A stretch of 64,000 nucleotides of DNA from Nitrospirota bacterium. Lineage in GTDB: Bacteria; Nitrospirota; Thermodesulfovibrionia; SZUA-242. A model generated the notes under the pieces. The model searched no databases. It was not told the origin of the DNA and saw only the letters and a program-made list of their open reading frames with translations. Both the position numbers and the translations under genes were made by a program. Positions 43,220 through 52,919 of the stretch are shown here, in pieces (within the stretch, counting starts at the first letter, position 1; each line of letters begins with the position of its first letter). The DNA is taken from contig JACRHH010000004.1 of assembly GCA_016212095.1 (NCBI GenBank), forward strand, positions 60,389 through 124,388, in the 5' to 3' direction.

Positions 43220-43257
43220 CGCGCGTTCTCCTTTGCATGGTCATTACGAATTAATTC

Positions 43258-44637
43258 TCACTTTCGTTTAATGATCGCTTCAGCGACCTTGTATGCGTTT
43301 TCTATGCAGTCGTTCAGGCTTACACCACGGTATGCGTTGCCTGAAAGAACAAGACCCGGATGTTTCGCCAGCGCCGCGTCAATCGCTGCAAGCCCTGCCG
43401 CGTGGCCGATATTATACTGCGGAATAGCCTTTTCGTGCCTGTATGTCCGGGCAAAAACCGGGTCGGCCTTCAATCCCATGATTTCCGCCAGCTCAGAGCG
43501 CATGGCGTCGATCATCACGTCATCCGGCATGAGCGCCAGATCGGGCCTTCTCGCGCCGCCGATCATGCTTCTTACCAGAACGAAACCATCCGGCGCGCGG
43601 TTCGGAAATATGCTTGTATCCCAAAGGGTTCCGAGAATTTTGCGTTTCTCGCGGGACGGAACCAGAAACCCGAAACCGTCCAGGTTGCAGTCAACATCCT
43701 TCGCCTTATAGCCGAGGCAGCATACCGTCAAGGGCGGATACGGTATTTTGTCGAGAACCGTTGAAATCTCCGGCGCAATCTCGCGAAGCATTCCCGCCTG
43801 CGCGTATGCCGGCGATGCCAGCACAATCCTGTCTGCCTCTTCCACGCTTCCATCGGCCAGATGAACCGCATACCGGTTGCCGGAGCGCGAAACAGAGGCA
43901 ACCGGCGACGAAAGGCGGATTATTTTTCGAAGTCCGGCGCCAAGCCCTGCGGCCAGCGCATCGGTCATCGTGGCCATGCCGTCGTAAAACGATGTCAGCT
44001 TTCCGCCGGGGCTTGCGCTCGGCATGTCTTTCTTGCGCTCGCGTCTGGCCTTTTTCTGAAGGCTGACAAGGCCGCGAATCAGGCTGCCATACTGCTGTTC
44101 TATCTCGTGAATGCGCGAAAAGCAGCTTTTCAGGCTCAGTTTGTCGGCATCGCCTGCGTACACGCCGGAGGCCATCGGGTCGATCAGCTTCTCGTAGGCC
44201 TCGCGCCCAAGCCTGCGCGTGGCGAATTCGGCCAGCGTTTCGTCATCGGCCTTGCCGCGCGGTATAACCATTTCAAAAGGAATCCGCAATCGTCCGGCAA
44301 GGCTGAGCAGGCTGGACTTGAAAAACGCGGGCGGCGATTCAGGAAGTTTGTGAAGCCTGCCTTCGGAATATATGAACCGCTTGCGCGACGCGTCGAAACT
44401 TACGGTGGGCTTGATGCCGACGGCGGCGGCAAGCTCCAGCGTTTTGGGCTTGTTGTCCAGAAACCCGTTAACTCCGCCTTCGCAGAGGAAACCTTCGGGC
44501 GTTTTGTCTGTCCAGACCTTGCCGCCAACCCGCCCGGAGGATTCAAGAACAAGCAGATCGAGGGACGGGTCGAGCGCGAGAAGCCGGTTGGCTGTAGCAA
44601 GCCCGGAAACACCCGCCCCTACGATAATTATCCGCAA
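43258..44637 (-). CDS. hemG: Protoporphyrinogen oxidase (FAD-type, HemY-like)
   Basis: Oxidises protoporphyrinogen IX (or coproporphyrinogen III) in heme synthesis. The 459-residue protein begins with the FAD-binding IIIVGAGVSGLATANRLL and ESSGRVGGKV, has GFLCEGGVNGFL, and ends with LSGNAYRGVSLNDCIENAYKVAEAI, the usual C-terminal FAD contact. The start is TTG 44637, 12 bases downstream of the hemE stop. The name follows common annotation; by type it is the oxygen-utilising HemY family, and in an anaerobe its electron acceptor is open. Confidence 0.9.
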   Translation of the reverse strand: MRIIIVGAGVSGLATANRLLALDPSLDLLVLESSGRVGGKVWTDKTPEGFLCEGGVNGFLDNKPKTLELAAAVGIKPTVSFDASRKRFIYSEGRLHKLPESPPAFFKSSLLSLAGRLRIPFEMVIPRGKADDETLAEFATRRLGREAYEKLIDPMASGVYAGDADKLSLKSCFSRIHEIEQQYGSLIRGLVSLQKKARRERKKDMPSASPGGKLTSFYDGMATMTDALAAGLGAGLRKIIRLSSPVASVSRSGNRYAVHLADGSVEEADRIVLASPAYAQAGMLREIAPEISTVLDKIPYPPLTVCCLGYKAKDVDCNLDGFGFLVPSREKRKILGTLWDTSIFPNRAPDGFVLVRSMIGGARRPDLALMPDDVMIDAMRSELAEIMGLKADPVFARTYRHEKAIPQYNIGHAAGLAAIDAALAKHPGLVLSGNAYRGVSLNDCIENAYKVAEAIIKRK

Positions 44638-44649
44638 CGAGAAAAGCCC

Positions 44650-45687
44650 CTATTTCCGGCGGCTCATCTCGTGAACCATCTGAACCAGAGCGATGGCGTT
44701 TTCGCGCGGCGTGGGCGGAAGTATGCCGTGGCCAAGGTTGAATATGTGGCCGGGGCGTCCGGCTGCGCGGTCGAGAACGTCCTTCACGCGCTTCCGCAGC
44801 TCGTCCTGCGGCAGAAACAGAGTGCATGGATCGAGATTGCCCTGAACAACGGTTCCCTCGCCAAGCTGCTTCCATGCCGTGTCCAGATCGTGCCGCCAGT
44901 CCAGTCCGATAACCGATGAACCGGCAGACTGCATCAGGTCGAGAATCGTTGCGCTGCCGTTTATGTAGTAGACAATCGGCGTGTCGGGGTGACGCTCGCG
45001 CACGTACGCGATTGCGCGTTTAACATACGGAAGCGCATATGCCTGATAATCGGCCCGCGAAAGAAGCCCGGCCCATGTGTCGAAAAACTGAATGGCCTGA
45101 GCGCCAGCCTTTATCTGAGCGTCGGCGTAAACCGAAACCGTCTCGGTGATCTTTTCCAGAAGCGCGGAATAGACGTGCGGAGCCTGAAACATCAGGCGCT
45201 TGGCGTCGGAATAATCCTTGGAGGTTTCACCCTCGATCATGTAGCAGGCCAGCGTGAACGGCGCGCCGCAGAAGCCGATAAGCGGAACTTTGCCCTCAAG
45301 CTCGCGCCGAAGGATGCGGATGGATTCCAGCACAAAGCCGAGATCGTCTTCCGGATCGGGAACGCCGAGCTTGTCAACGGCTTGCATCGACGTGATCGCG
45401 GGCTCAAGCACCGGGCCTTTCCCTTTTAGGAACTGAACCTTCATTCCCATCTTCTCTATAGGCGTGAGAATGTCGGAAAACAGAATGGCGGCATCCACTC
45501 CGAGAATGCGAACCGGCTGCAACGTAACCTCGACCGTGAGTTCCGGGGTTTTGCAGACGGTCATGAAATCGGCCGTTTTCTGAACCTCGCGGTACTCCTC
45601 AAGATAGCGGCCCGCCTGCCGCATGATCCAGATCGGGGTATATTCGGTTGGCCTGCCGTGGCATGCCTCAAGAAATGGATATGTCAT
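44650..45687 (-). CDS. hemE: Uroporphyrinogen decarboxylase
   Basis: Converts uroporphyrinogen III to coproporphyrinogen III. The 345-residue protein contains PIWIMRQAGRYL with the conserved Arg, ILFSDILTPIE, GFCGAPFTLACYMIEG, GAQAIQFFDTWAGLLS and FNLGHGILPPTPREN. It is followed by hemG and preceded by the AhbD-like gene 200 bases upstream on the same strand, giving a heme-synthesis cluster. Confidence 0.96.
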   Translation of the reverse strand: MTYPFLEACHGRPTEYTPIWIMRQAGRYLEEYREVQKTADFMTVCKTPELTVEVTLQPVRILGVDAAILFSDILTPIEKMGMKVQFLKGKGPVLEPAITSMQAVDKLGVPDPEDDLGFVLESIRILRRELEGKVPLIGFCGAPFTLACYMIEGETSKDYSDAKRLMFQAPHVYSALLEKITETVSVYADAQIKAGAQAIQFFDTWAGLLSRADYQAYALPYVKRAIAYVRERHPDTPIVYYINGSATILDLMQSAGSSVIGLDWRHDLDTAWKQLGEGTVVQGNLDPCTLFLPQDELRKRVKDVLDRAAGRPGHIFNLGHGILPPTPRENAIALVQMVHEMSRRK

Positions 45688-45866
45688 TTAATCCTCCATA
45701 TTGGTGGTAAGAGCGCCGCTTGCAGCGCCCGCAATAATTGCAGATATTACTTATGACCGATAAAATAACATTTTTCAGGTATCGGAAGGAAATCAGGGCT
45801 GATTAATCTATGAAACTTATTATTGAGCACCGACAGGTTACATGCCGATATTCAACAATGTCAGGA

Positions 45867-45887
45867 GGGCGGGGCACAACCCCGCCC
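45867..45887 (-). terminator. Hairpin after the AhbD-like gene
   Basis: Perfect 8-bp stem GGGCGGGG/CCCCGCCC with a five-base loop directly after the stop codon. It is of the same GGGGCG-palindrome family as at 12945, 50063 and 50755. Confidence 0.7.
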
Positions 45888-46955
45888 TTACGGTTTCCTC
45901 ATCTTGACCGGCACATAACTGCAGAACGGCTCTTCGCCCATGTAATCGCCGGTCATTGCGTAGGCGCGCGCGCGGCAGCCGCCGCAGACATGCACAAATT
46001 CGCACGCGCCGCAGCGGCCCTTGTAGCTCTTGAAATCGCGCATATCCCTGAATAATTCAGAGGTTTCCCATATTTCCTTAAAGGACTGGTTTCGCACATT
46101 TCCGGCGGATTTCGGGAAGTAGCTGCACGGCAGAACCTCGCCGTCAACGTCGATCAGGCAGATAAGCTGTCCGGCAAGGCAGCCCTTCGAGCCGCCGGTG
46201 GAGAACTTCAGCGTGCGGCGTTCGAGTTTTTCCTCGTCTTCCTTGTTGCGCTGAAGCACGATCCGGTAATAATGAGGCGCGCAGGTGGGGCGAACAAGAA
46301 TATCCTTCTCCAGCTTCTCCATGTCGTAGTGCCAGTTCAGGATTTCCTCGTATTCTTCCTTGCTTATAAGCTCATCCATTATGTCTTCGCCGCGCCCGGT
46401 GGGCACGATCATGAACATGTACCACGCGGTTGCGCCCAGTTCGCGCGCCAGTTTGGCGATCTTCGGAATCTCGGACTGGTTGCGTTTGGTAAACGACGAG
46501 TTGATGAGAAACTCTATGCCATGCTTTTTGAAAAGCCCGGCGGCCCGCATCACTCCGGCAAACGCGCCCTTCTGGTTGCGGAAGTTATCGTGAACCTCTT
46601 CCGTGGAGCCGTCGAGGCTCAGGGAGCAAATTCTTATGCCGGATTTCTTAATGTTTTCGCAGACTTCATCGTTAACCAACATGCCGTTGGTTGCCATGCA
46701 CATGCGTAGGCCAAGATCGGTTCCGTGTCTGGCGATCTCGAACACGTCCTTTCGCAGAAGCGGCTCGCCGCCCGAAAGCACGATTACCGGCTTGGCGTAT
46801 GAGGCTATGTCGTCAAGCAGCTTAAATGCCTCGTCTGTGGTGAAACCGGGATGTTGATCGGTTATTAGCGACGACGAACGGCAGTGTACGCATTTGAGGT
46901 TGCAGCGGCGGGTTATTTCCCAGGCGATCCATTTGGGGGTGAATTCAGTTATCAT
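45888..46955 (-). CDS. Radical SAM/SPASM protein of the AhbC/AhbD (heme synthase) family
   Basis: The 355-residue protein has the radical SAM motif [15 protein letters not shown] (CxxxCxxC), [14 protein letters not shown], then APHYYRIV and a C-terminal SPASM-type cluster: [37 protein letters not shown] and EPFCSY. The overall pattern is that of AhbD, which oxidatively decarboxylates Fe-coproporphyrin III to heme, or the closely related AhbC/NirJ. Its place upstream of hemE and hemG favours a heme role. AhbA/B and siroheme genes are not in the window, so the exact reaction is inferred. Confidence 0.78.
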   Translation of the reverse strand: MITEFTPKWIAWEITRRCNLKCVHCRSSSLITDQHPGFTTDEAFKLLDDIASYAKPVIVLSGGEPLLRKDVFEIARHGTDLGLRMCMATNGMLVNDEVCENIKKSGIRICSLSLDGSTEEVHDNFRNQKGAFAGVMRAAGLFKKHGIEFLINSSFTKRNQSEIPKIAKLARELGATAWYMFMIVPTGRGEDIMDELISKEEYEEILNWHYDMEKLEKDILVRPTCAPHYYRIVLQRNKEDEEKLERRTLKFSTGGSKGCLAGQLICLIDVDGEVLPCSYFPKSAGNVRNQSFKEIWETSELFRDMRDFKSYKGRCGACEFVHVCGGCRARAYAMTGDYMGEEPFCSYVPVKMRKP

Positions 46956-46971
46956 AATCGTTCTTTATACC

Positions 46972-47397
46972 ATGATGCCGATTGAAACAGCAAATCGTAT
47001 CCGCGAGCTTGCGCGGAGGGTGCATGACGGCTTCGCCATCATCGATCCGCTGATCGAGGAACTGACAGCTTCAATCTGCCCCACATGCAGTTCCGTCTGC
47101 TGCATTAACCGGCATTCGTTTCATGCGGAAGACGATCTGGCGTATCTGGCGGCGCTTGGCGTCGAGCCGCCGATGCCGGATACCGCAATTCCGGATCGTG
47201 ATCCCTGCAAGTTTCTTGGAGCGTCCGGATGCGTTCTTCCACGCCACCTGCGGCCATTCCGCTGCACATGGTACTTCTGCGATCCGCTGATTTCGGAGAT
47301 GGAAACCGGCAACGGGCGCAAGACCCGGAAATTATCCGCGGACATGCAGTCGCTAATCAATATGAGGAATGAACTGCTGGACGCATTCACGGATTAA
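46972..47397 (+). CDS. YkgJ family cysteine-cluster protein
   Basis: The 141-residue protein has a cysteine cluster CPTCSSVCCI, a later DPCKFLGASGCVLP and CTWYFC, the YkgJ/UPF0153 pattern thought to bind zinc or iron. The first ATG pair at 46972/46975 gives MMPIETANRIREL. It diverges from the AhbD-like gene with only 16 bases between start codons. Function is unknown. Confidence 0.8.
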   Translation: MMPIETANRIRELARRVHDGFAIIDPLIEELTASICPTCSSVCCINRHSFHAEDDLAYLAALGVEPPMPDTAIPDRDPCKFLGASGCVLPRHLRPFRCTWYFCDPLISEMETGNGRKTRKLSADMQSLINMRNELLDAFTD

Positions 47398-47452
47398 GTC
47401 CAGATCATTATCGCCCTGTGCTATTATTTCAGATTCGTTTTCCTCACATGAT

Positions 47453-50062
47453 ATGACCGATAACTCATTGACGCCGCTCATGAAGCAGTACACGGAGATC
47501 AAGTCCCGCCACAGGGACGAGATACTGTTTTTCCGCATGGGCGATTTCTACGAGATGTTCGGCGAAGACGCTGTCATCGCATCCGGCATTCTGCAGATAG
47601 CTCTCACCTCGCGCGACAAAAACAGGGAAAATCCGGTTCAGATGTGCGGCGTGCCGTATCACGCGGCGGAAGGCTATCTGGCGCGGCTGATTCAGGCCGG
47701 CAAACGTGTGGCAATCTGCGAGCAGGTGGAAGACCCGCGCCTGGCAAAAGGGCTGGTAAGGCGGGAGGTTGTACGGGTGGTCACGCCCGGAACCTACATT
47801 CCGGAGGAGATGCCCGCCGAAAAAACAAACCGCTACATAGCGGCCATCTGCCCACGCGGCGGGATAACAGGCATCGCCTTTGCCGATCTTACAACCGGCG
47901 AGTTCCGCCTGTACGAAACAACCAGCCTACTTGAAGACGAACTTACGCGCCTTGAGCCGAACGAGGTGCTTGTTCAAAAAAGCGTTATCTCCGGCGGGGC
48001 GCTGGCCGAAACGCTTGCCCGATATGCCGTAACCGGCGTGGACGACGCCCGGTTCGATTACATAAACGCATACCGAGCGCTTACCGGCCATTTCGAGACG
48101 GCGTCGCTGTCGGGCTTCGGCTGCGAGGGGATGCTGATTGGAATATCGGCGGCTGGCGGCCTGCTTGGCTATCTGCTTGAAACCCAGAAATCGCGCCTCG
48201 AACATATCCGGGCGGTCAGGCCGATCGAGCGCAGACGATTCATGGCGATAGACGCCACAACACAGCAAAATCTCGAAATCGCGAAAAACCGCATTGACGG
48301 CAGCGCCAAGGCCACGCTCCTTGGCGTGCTCGATGAAACGCGGACGGCAATGGGCGGAAGGCTGCTTAAGCAGTGGGTCATTCAGCCCCTGCTCGATCCG
48401 GAGCCGATAAACGCGCGGCTCGATTCCGTGGAGCGGCTTGTGGAATATCCCGCCGGGATGGACGCCATGGCGCGCGCGCTGGAAGGCATCGCCGATCTTG
48501 AACGGTTGATCTCGAAAGTGACGCTCGGCATCTGCAACGCACGCGATCTGGCGGCGCTCAGCAGCGGAATCGCATCGGTTCCCGCCGTGAAAGACGCGCT
48601 TGCATCGTTTCCGGGCGGCAGATTCGCCGAGTTGTTCGCCGCGATGGACGATCTCGACGACGTCCGCGATCTGATCAGGAACACCATAGTGGATTCGCCG
48701 CCAGCTTCGCTGCGCGACGGCGGAATCATCCGCGACGGATACAGCGCCGAACTGGACGAGCTGCGGCTGCTAAGTTCAAGCGGAAAGGGCTATCTTGCCG
48801 CGCTTGAGGTTCGCGAGCGCGAGCGCACAGGCATTTCCACACTCAAGGTCGGCTACAACCGCGTGTTTGGCTACTTCATTGAAGCGCCACGCTCAAAGTC
48901 CGAAAAAATTCCAGCCGACTACACCCGCAAGCAGACGCTGGCCGGGGCCGAGCGTTACGTTACCGAGGAGCTGAAATCCTACGAAGACCGCGTGCTTGGC
49001 GCCGAGGAGAAGAGCAAGGCGCTTGAATACGAGATTTTTGCCGACATTCGCGACACGGCGGCGGCCTCCGGAAGCCGCGTTCAGACAACGGCGGCGGCGA
49101 TTGCGGAGGCCGACGCTCTGCTGTCGCTTGCGCGAGTGGCCCGACGGCGCGGCTATTGCCGGCCTGTCGTCAACGACGGCGGACGCATCGCAATTCGCGA
49201 CGGGCGGCATCCGGTTATCGAGCACCTGTCCGCGTCGGAACGATTCACGCCGAACGACACCGAGCTTGACGGCGGCGAAAACAGGCTGATGATCATCACC
49301 GGCCCGAACATGGCCGGAAAATCGACATATATGCGGCAGGTTGCGCTGATCACGCTTATGGCTCAGGCCGGAAGCTTCGTTCCGGCGTCGGAAGCCGAGA
49401 TAGGCGTGGCCGACAGGATTTTTACCCGCATCGGAGCGTCCGACATGCTGGCCAAAGGGCAGTCCACCTTCATGGTGGAGATGACCGAAACCGCCGGAAT
49501 TCTGAATAACGCAACAGGGCGCAGCCTGATTCTGCTTGATGAAGTCGGGCGCGGAACCAGCACCTTCGACGGAATAAGCATTGCGTGGGCGGTTGCGGAG
49601 CATATCAACCGTGAAATCGGCGCGCGGACGCTCTTTGCCACGCATTACCACGAGCTTACCGAGTTGGCGCTGGTTATGGACGGCGTAAAAAATTATAATG
49701 TTTCGGTCAAGGAATGGGGCGACGAGATTATTTTCCTGCGCCGGATAGTGGAGGGAGCCGCGGACAAGAGCTACGGCATACAGGTTGGCAGGCTTGCCGG
49801 ACTTCCCGAAAAGGTGATATTCAGGGCGCGCGAGGTGCTTGCAAACCTTGAACAAGCGGAGTTGAACGAGGCGGGCGAGCCGAGGCTTGCAGCCGGTTAT
49901 CCGCAGGAGCCGGGCGCGCCGAAACAGCTTGACCTGTTTTCATCGCTTCCCGATCCCGTGATAGCGGAACTGCTGGACATAGATGTGTCGCGGATTACAC
50001 CGCTTGAGGCGCTGAACAAGCTGTACGAAATTCAGCGCCGCGCCGGTGCAAAAAACACGTAG
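47453..50062 (+). CDS. mutS: DNA mismatch repair protein MutS
   Basis: Recognises mismatches and initiates repair with MutL. The 869-residue protein has the N-terminal mismatch motif FFRMGDFYEMF (Phe-X-Glu), connector and lever domains, and the ABC-type ATPase at about residue 617: GPNMAGKSTYMRQVALI, then DEVGRGTSTFDG and ATHYHELTEL. ATG 47453 starts the conserved TPLMKQY region; the open frame upstream is not conserved. mutL is not in the window. Confidence 0.97.
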   Translation: MTDNSLTPLMKQYTEIKSRHRDEILFFRMGDFYEMFGEDAVIASGILQIALTSRDKNRENPVQMCGVPYHAAEGYLARLIQAGKRVAICEQVEDPRLAKGLVRREVVRVVTPGTYIPEEMPAEKTNRYIAAICPRGGITGIAFADLTTGEFRLYETTSLLEDELTRLEPNEVLVQKSVISGGALAETLARYAVTGVDDARFDYINAYRALTGHFETASLSGFGCEGMLIGISAAGGLLGYLLETQKSRLEHIRAVRPIERRRFMAIDATTQQNLEIAKNRIDGSAKATLLGVLDETRTAMGGRLLKQWVIQPLLDPEPINARLDSVERLVEYPAGMDAMARALEGIADLERLISKVTLGICNARDLAALSSGIASVPAVKDALASFPGGRFAELFAAMDDLDDVRDLIRNTIVDSPPASLRDGGIIRDGYSAELDELRLLSSSGKGYLAALEVRERERTGISTLKVGYNRVFGYFIEAPRSKSEKIPADYTRKQTLAGAERYVTEELKSYEDRVLGAEEKSKALEYEIFADIRDTAAASGSRVQTTAAAIAEADALLSLARVARRRGYCRPVVNDGGRIAIRDGRHPVIEHLSASERFTPNDTELDGGENRLMIITGPNMAGKSTYMRQVALITLMAQAGSFVPASEAEIGVADRIFTRIGASDMLAKGQSTFMVEMTETAGILNNATGRSLILLDEVGRGTSTFDGISIAWAVAEHINREIGARTLFATHYHELTELALVMDGVKNYNVSVKEWGDEIIFLRRIVEGAADKSYGIQVGRLAGLPEKVIFRAREVLANLEQAELNEAGEPRLAAGYPQEPGAPKQLDLFSSLPDPVIAELLDIDVSRITPLEALNKLYEIQRRAGAKNT

Positions 50063-50081
50063 GGGCGGGGTCTCCCCGCCC
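50063..50081 (+). terminator. Hairpin directly after mutS
   Basis: Perfect 8-bp stem GGGCGGGG/CCCCGCCC with a three-base loop beginning right after the mutS stop codon. No T-run follows. Confidence 0.7.
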
Positions 50082-50136
50082 AAGCGGAAATTAAGACGAT
50101 GATTTCGTCCGATTATCATATTTTGGAGGTTGCATC

Positions 50137-50736
50137 ATGATCACAAGAACTCTGGCCTCGATACTACTGTCTGCGGCGATTGCCCTGACCATGCCGGCCT
50201 GTAACAGCAATCCGCCGGGCACGTCGTCGGCCCCGGCCCCGCCGCCGGGAGGGCCGGGCGCAGGCGCGCCAATGGGCCAATCTGGCCAAGCTGGCCAGTT
50301 CTCGCCCCAAGGCGGCATGGCCGACAAGATCCGCATGGCGCAGGAAGCGCTCAAGGTCGATCCGAAGAACGTCAACATGCTGGTTGAGCTTGGAAATCTG
50401 ATGATGGACAGCAGCAGGTTCGCGGAGGCAGCAGACGCATACGAGAAAGCGCTGGCAATCAACCCGGCAAACTCCGACGTCCGCGTGGATATGGGAACAT
50501 GTTTCAGAAATTCAGGCAATCCAAAGCGCGCCGTCGAAGAGTATAACAAGGCCATCACCTACCAGCCGAACCACGCAAACGCAAGGCTGAATCTGGGAGT
50601 TGTGCTGGCATTCGACTTCAAGGACACAGCCGCTGCCGTAAAGGTGTGGGAAGAGTTCCTCAAGCTTGCGCCGGGACACCAGATGGCCCCGCAGATTCAG
50701 CAGGAAGTTGCGAACATGAAGATGGCGAAGAAATAG
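50137..50736 (+). CDS. TPR lipoprotein
   Basis: The 199-residue protein has a lipoprotein signal (LLSAAIALTMPAC, lipobox MPAC), a Pro/Gly-rich linker, then about three TPR repeats (LVELGNLMMDSSRFAEAADAYEKAL, VRVDMGTCFRNSG and following). TPR lipoproteins on outer membranes often support assembly of complexes. GGAGG lies upstream of ATG 50137. It follows mutS and ends at a hairpin facing the GGDDF protein gene. Confidence 0.8.
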   Translation: MITRTLASILLSAAIALTMPACNSNPPGTSSAPAPPPGGPGAGAPMGQSGQAGQFSPQGGMADKIRMAQEALKVDPKNVNMLVELGNLMMDSSRFAEAADAYEKALAINPANSDVRVDMGTCFRNSGNPKRAVEEYNKAITYQPNHANARLNLGVVLAFDFKDTAAAVKVWEEFLKLAPGHQMAPQIQQEVANMKMAKK

Positions 50737-50754
50737 AATCGTTTTCAAGCAGAG

Positions 50755-50776
50755 GGGGCGCGGCAAGCAGCGCCCC
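50755..50776. terminator. Hairpin between convergent TPR lipoprotein and GGDDF genes
   Basis: 7-bp stem GGGGCGC/GCGCCCC with an eight-base loop, touching the stop codon of the GGDDF gene. It is positioned to end transcription in both directions. Confidence 0.6.
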
Positions 50777-51696
50777 TACGCCCCCTTTTCCCTCTTGTCG
50801 ATCCGGTATACGCTTCCCTCGAAACCCTTGGCGTATTTTTTCATCTCCGACGCCGCGCTCGAAATCGCGCCGTAGTGCTCGAAAGCCCCGTTGTTAATGG
50901 TCACGCCGATCGAGATCGAGAGCATGGGGAAAAGCATCCGGTTACCGGCCCTGTCGTGCGAGATGATGAACCCTGACTCGCGGTCTTCCGAGTCGTAGAA
51001 GGTGGGAATGATCCTGTCGAAGCCCGATATTATTTCGGCGCATACCGCGTCGGCCTTTTCCGGAGCGATCATGAAGACGAAATCGTCGCCGCCGATGTGG
51101 CCGATGAAGCAATCCTTTGGCGCTTTATGTTTTACGATATTGGTTATCAGCCGCGCCGACATTCGCAGTATCTCATCGCCCCGCGTGAAACCGTACTTGT
51201 CGTTGAACGGCTTGAAGTTGTCGAGGTCGGCATAGGCAAGCGCAAACTCCGCGCCGCGTTCAAGCCGGGCCTGAACCTCCTTCACAATCGGCGTGTTGCC
51301 TGGAAGCATCGTAAGCGGATTTGTCTCCACTACCCGGTGCGCGCGGAAGATCGCCAGCGATACGCGCATCCGGAGCTCATCGGCATCCGGCGGCGCGCGC
51401 AGGTAGTCGTCCACCGGCATATCAGTCCAGCGTTCTACCAGTTCACCGGCGGGAAGAATCATCATTATCGGCAGATTGCTCAGGATCGGGTCTTCACGCA
51501 GAACATTGACGAACTCCCTGTGATCCGGATAGCAGCCAAGAATCACCAGCGCGGGCGGCGAATCGTAGACCAGATCGAGCACGCCGTGACGCGACTCGAA
51601 GGTTTTTATCCGAAAGCCCTGAAGTGATTCGGAGATAGTGGCGGTTATCACGGCGTTCAAGTCTCTGTCGCCGGTAAAAACAACGATCGTTTCCAT
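50776..51696 (-). CDS. REC-like plus atypical GGDEF (GGDDF) protein
   Basis: The 306-residue protein has a receiver-like N-terminal domain (VVFTGDRDLNAVI, PALVILGC, LPIMMI) lacking the usual Asp pair, and a C-terminal GGDEF-type domain with the site HIGGDDF rather than GGDEF. The diguanylate cyclase activity is thus uncertain. ADLDNFKPFNDKYG (metal-binding Asp) is present. No RxxD inhibitory site is in the normal place. It is the third gene in an operon with HDOD and a small protein. Confidence 0.82.
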   Translation of the reverse strand: METIVVFTGDRDLNAVITATISESLQGFRIKTFESRHGVLDLVYDSPPALVILGCYPDHREFVNVLREDPILSNLPIMMILPAGELVERWTDMPVDDYLRAPPDADELRMRVSLAIFRAHRVVETNPLTMLPGNTPIVKEVQARLERGAEFALAYADLDNFKPFNDKYGFTRGDEILRMSARLITNIVKHKAPKDCFIGHIGGDDFVFMIAPEKADAVCAEIISGFDRIIPTFYDSEDRESGFIISHDRAGNRMLFPMLSISIGVTINNGAFEHYGAISSAASEMKKYAKGFEGSVYRIDKREKGA

Positions 51697-51704
51697 TGCG
51701 AAGG

Positions 51705-52532
51705 TCAGAAACTGAGCACAGTTCCGGAAATCGAATCCTCAAGCTCCAGGAGGATATCTTTCACGTCATCGTCGCTCAAGCCCAGCAACGCCCATGCCTC
51801 CTCGTCAACCGGATGAACAAATGGGTCGCCGCCGAAGCCGAAACCGGTCATTTTTATTAACGCATCGGCCAGATGAACCGTTGCGGCAAGTTTTTTCGCC
51901 TCCTTCGCAAGACGCGGCTTGTGGTGATAGGCCACGGCCTCAACAAGCTGGCGCGGGAAATTCCACTTTCGCGCAAGCCAGCTTCCGGCTTCCGCGTGCG
52001 AAACCCCCATGATGTCGCGCTCCAGATCGAAAATATACTTCTGCTCCGCCCTCGCCCGCTCCACGCATTGCCCGAACTCCGCCGGATAGCAGACGCCGAG
52101 CGCAACCTTGCCGAGATCGTGGATAAGCCCGGCAACAGACGCCTCTTCCACCTCTTTAATGCCCGCCTTCTGCGCAATGATGCGCGCCGCAGCCGCCGCG
52201 CCAATGGAATGCTCCCATAGGCCGACCATGGTTTTCTGCATGACGTCAAAGATGGCAACGCCGGTGAGCATTCCCTTCAGAACGCCCAGACCTATAAGCA
52301 TAAGCGCTTGATTTATCGACGATATTCTTCCGGGAAAGCCGTAGATTGGCGAGTTCACCATCTTGAGCACGCGGGCGGAGAGAGCCTGATCCTCGCTTAT
52401 GAAATCGCCGATCTGGTTTACAGACACGTCTTCGCGGTCTATCAGCTTCAGCACATCGGTAAGTACGGTTGGAAGCGTCGGAATCGCGCTCAGCGACTCT
52501 ATTTCATCGCGTATTTCGGCTGCTGTCTTCAT
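51705..52532 (-). CDS. HDOD domain protein
   Basis: The 275-residue protein contains an HDOD signalling domain: LPTLPTVLTDVLKLIDRED, VKMVNSPIYGFPGRI, GLIHDLGKVAL and ARKWNFPRQLVEAVAYHHKP, where the HD motif remains (IHDLGK). HDOD proteins usually act in signal networks rather than as verified phosphodiesterases. It overlaps the small upstream gene (ATGA) and precedes the GGDDF gene by eight bases. Confidence 0.88.
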   Translation of the reverse strand: MKTAAEIRDEIESLSAIPTLPTVLTDVLKLIDREDVSVNQIGDFISEDQALSARVLKMVNSPIYGFPGRISSINQALMLIGLGVLKGMLTGVAIFDVMQKTMVGLWEHSIGAAAAARIIAQKAGIKEVEEASVAGLIHDLGKVALGVCYPAEFGQCVERARAEQKYIFDLERDIMGVSHAEAGSWLARKWNFPRQLVEAVAYHHKPRLAKEAKKLAATVHLADALIKMTGFGFGGDPFVHPVDEEAWALLGLSDDDVKDILLELEDSISGTVLSF

Positions 52533-52834
52533 CGGCTTCCGTATATCGCCTCGACGTGGGCCTTCATGATTTTCCTTAAGTTCGCATTGATTGCCTTGCC
52601 GCCTGTCTTCGAGAAAGCCGTCTCGACAACCGCCAGATAGTCAGCCTTCTTCGGAAACCGGTATTCAATCGCTCCCTCAATGAAAACAGCCTCTGTGCCC
52701 ATCGCCTTCAGCCGCTCGATGATGGCGGGGGTAAGCTCCATGCCCGCGCCGTAGAGCGCGATGCCGGATTCGTTCTCGACCGGCCTGGCGAGCTTCATTC
52801 CGGGCTCGGCTTCATTAATTTTGGTTCGTTTCAA
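52529..52834 (-). CDS. Small protein heading the HDOD operon
   Basis: The 101-residue protein begins MKRTKINEAEPGMKLARPVENESGIALYGAG, a pattern found near the N terminus of HD-GYP and HDOD proteins, followed by ELTPAIIERLKAMGTEAVFIEG. It may be the detached N-terminal module of such a protein. The stop overlaps the HDOD ATG. Function is unknown. Confidence 0.7.
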   Translation of the reverse strand: MKRTKINEAEPGMKLARPVENESGIALYGAGMELTPAIIERLKAMGTEAVFIEGAIEYRFPKKADYLAVVETAFSKTGGKAINANLRKIMKAHVEAIYGSR

Positions 52835-52919
52835 GATTGGTTCCTTAGCGTTGTTTTGTCACTATATCACATCCCCGCCTGCACGGATGGATGAATGCGG
52901 ATTGACGTATACTAGTTAT

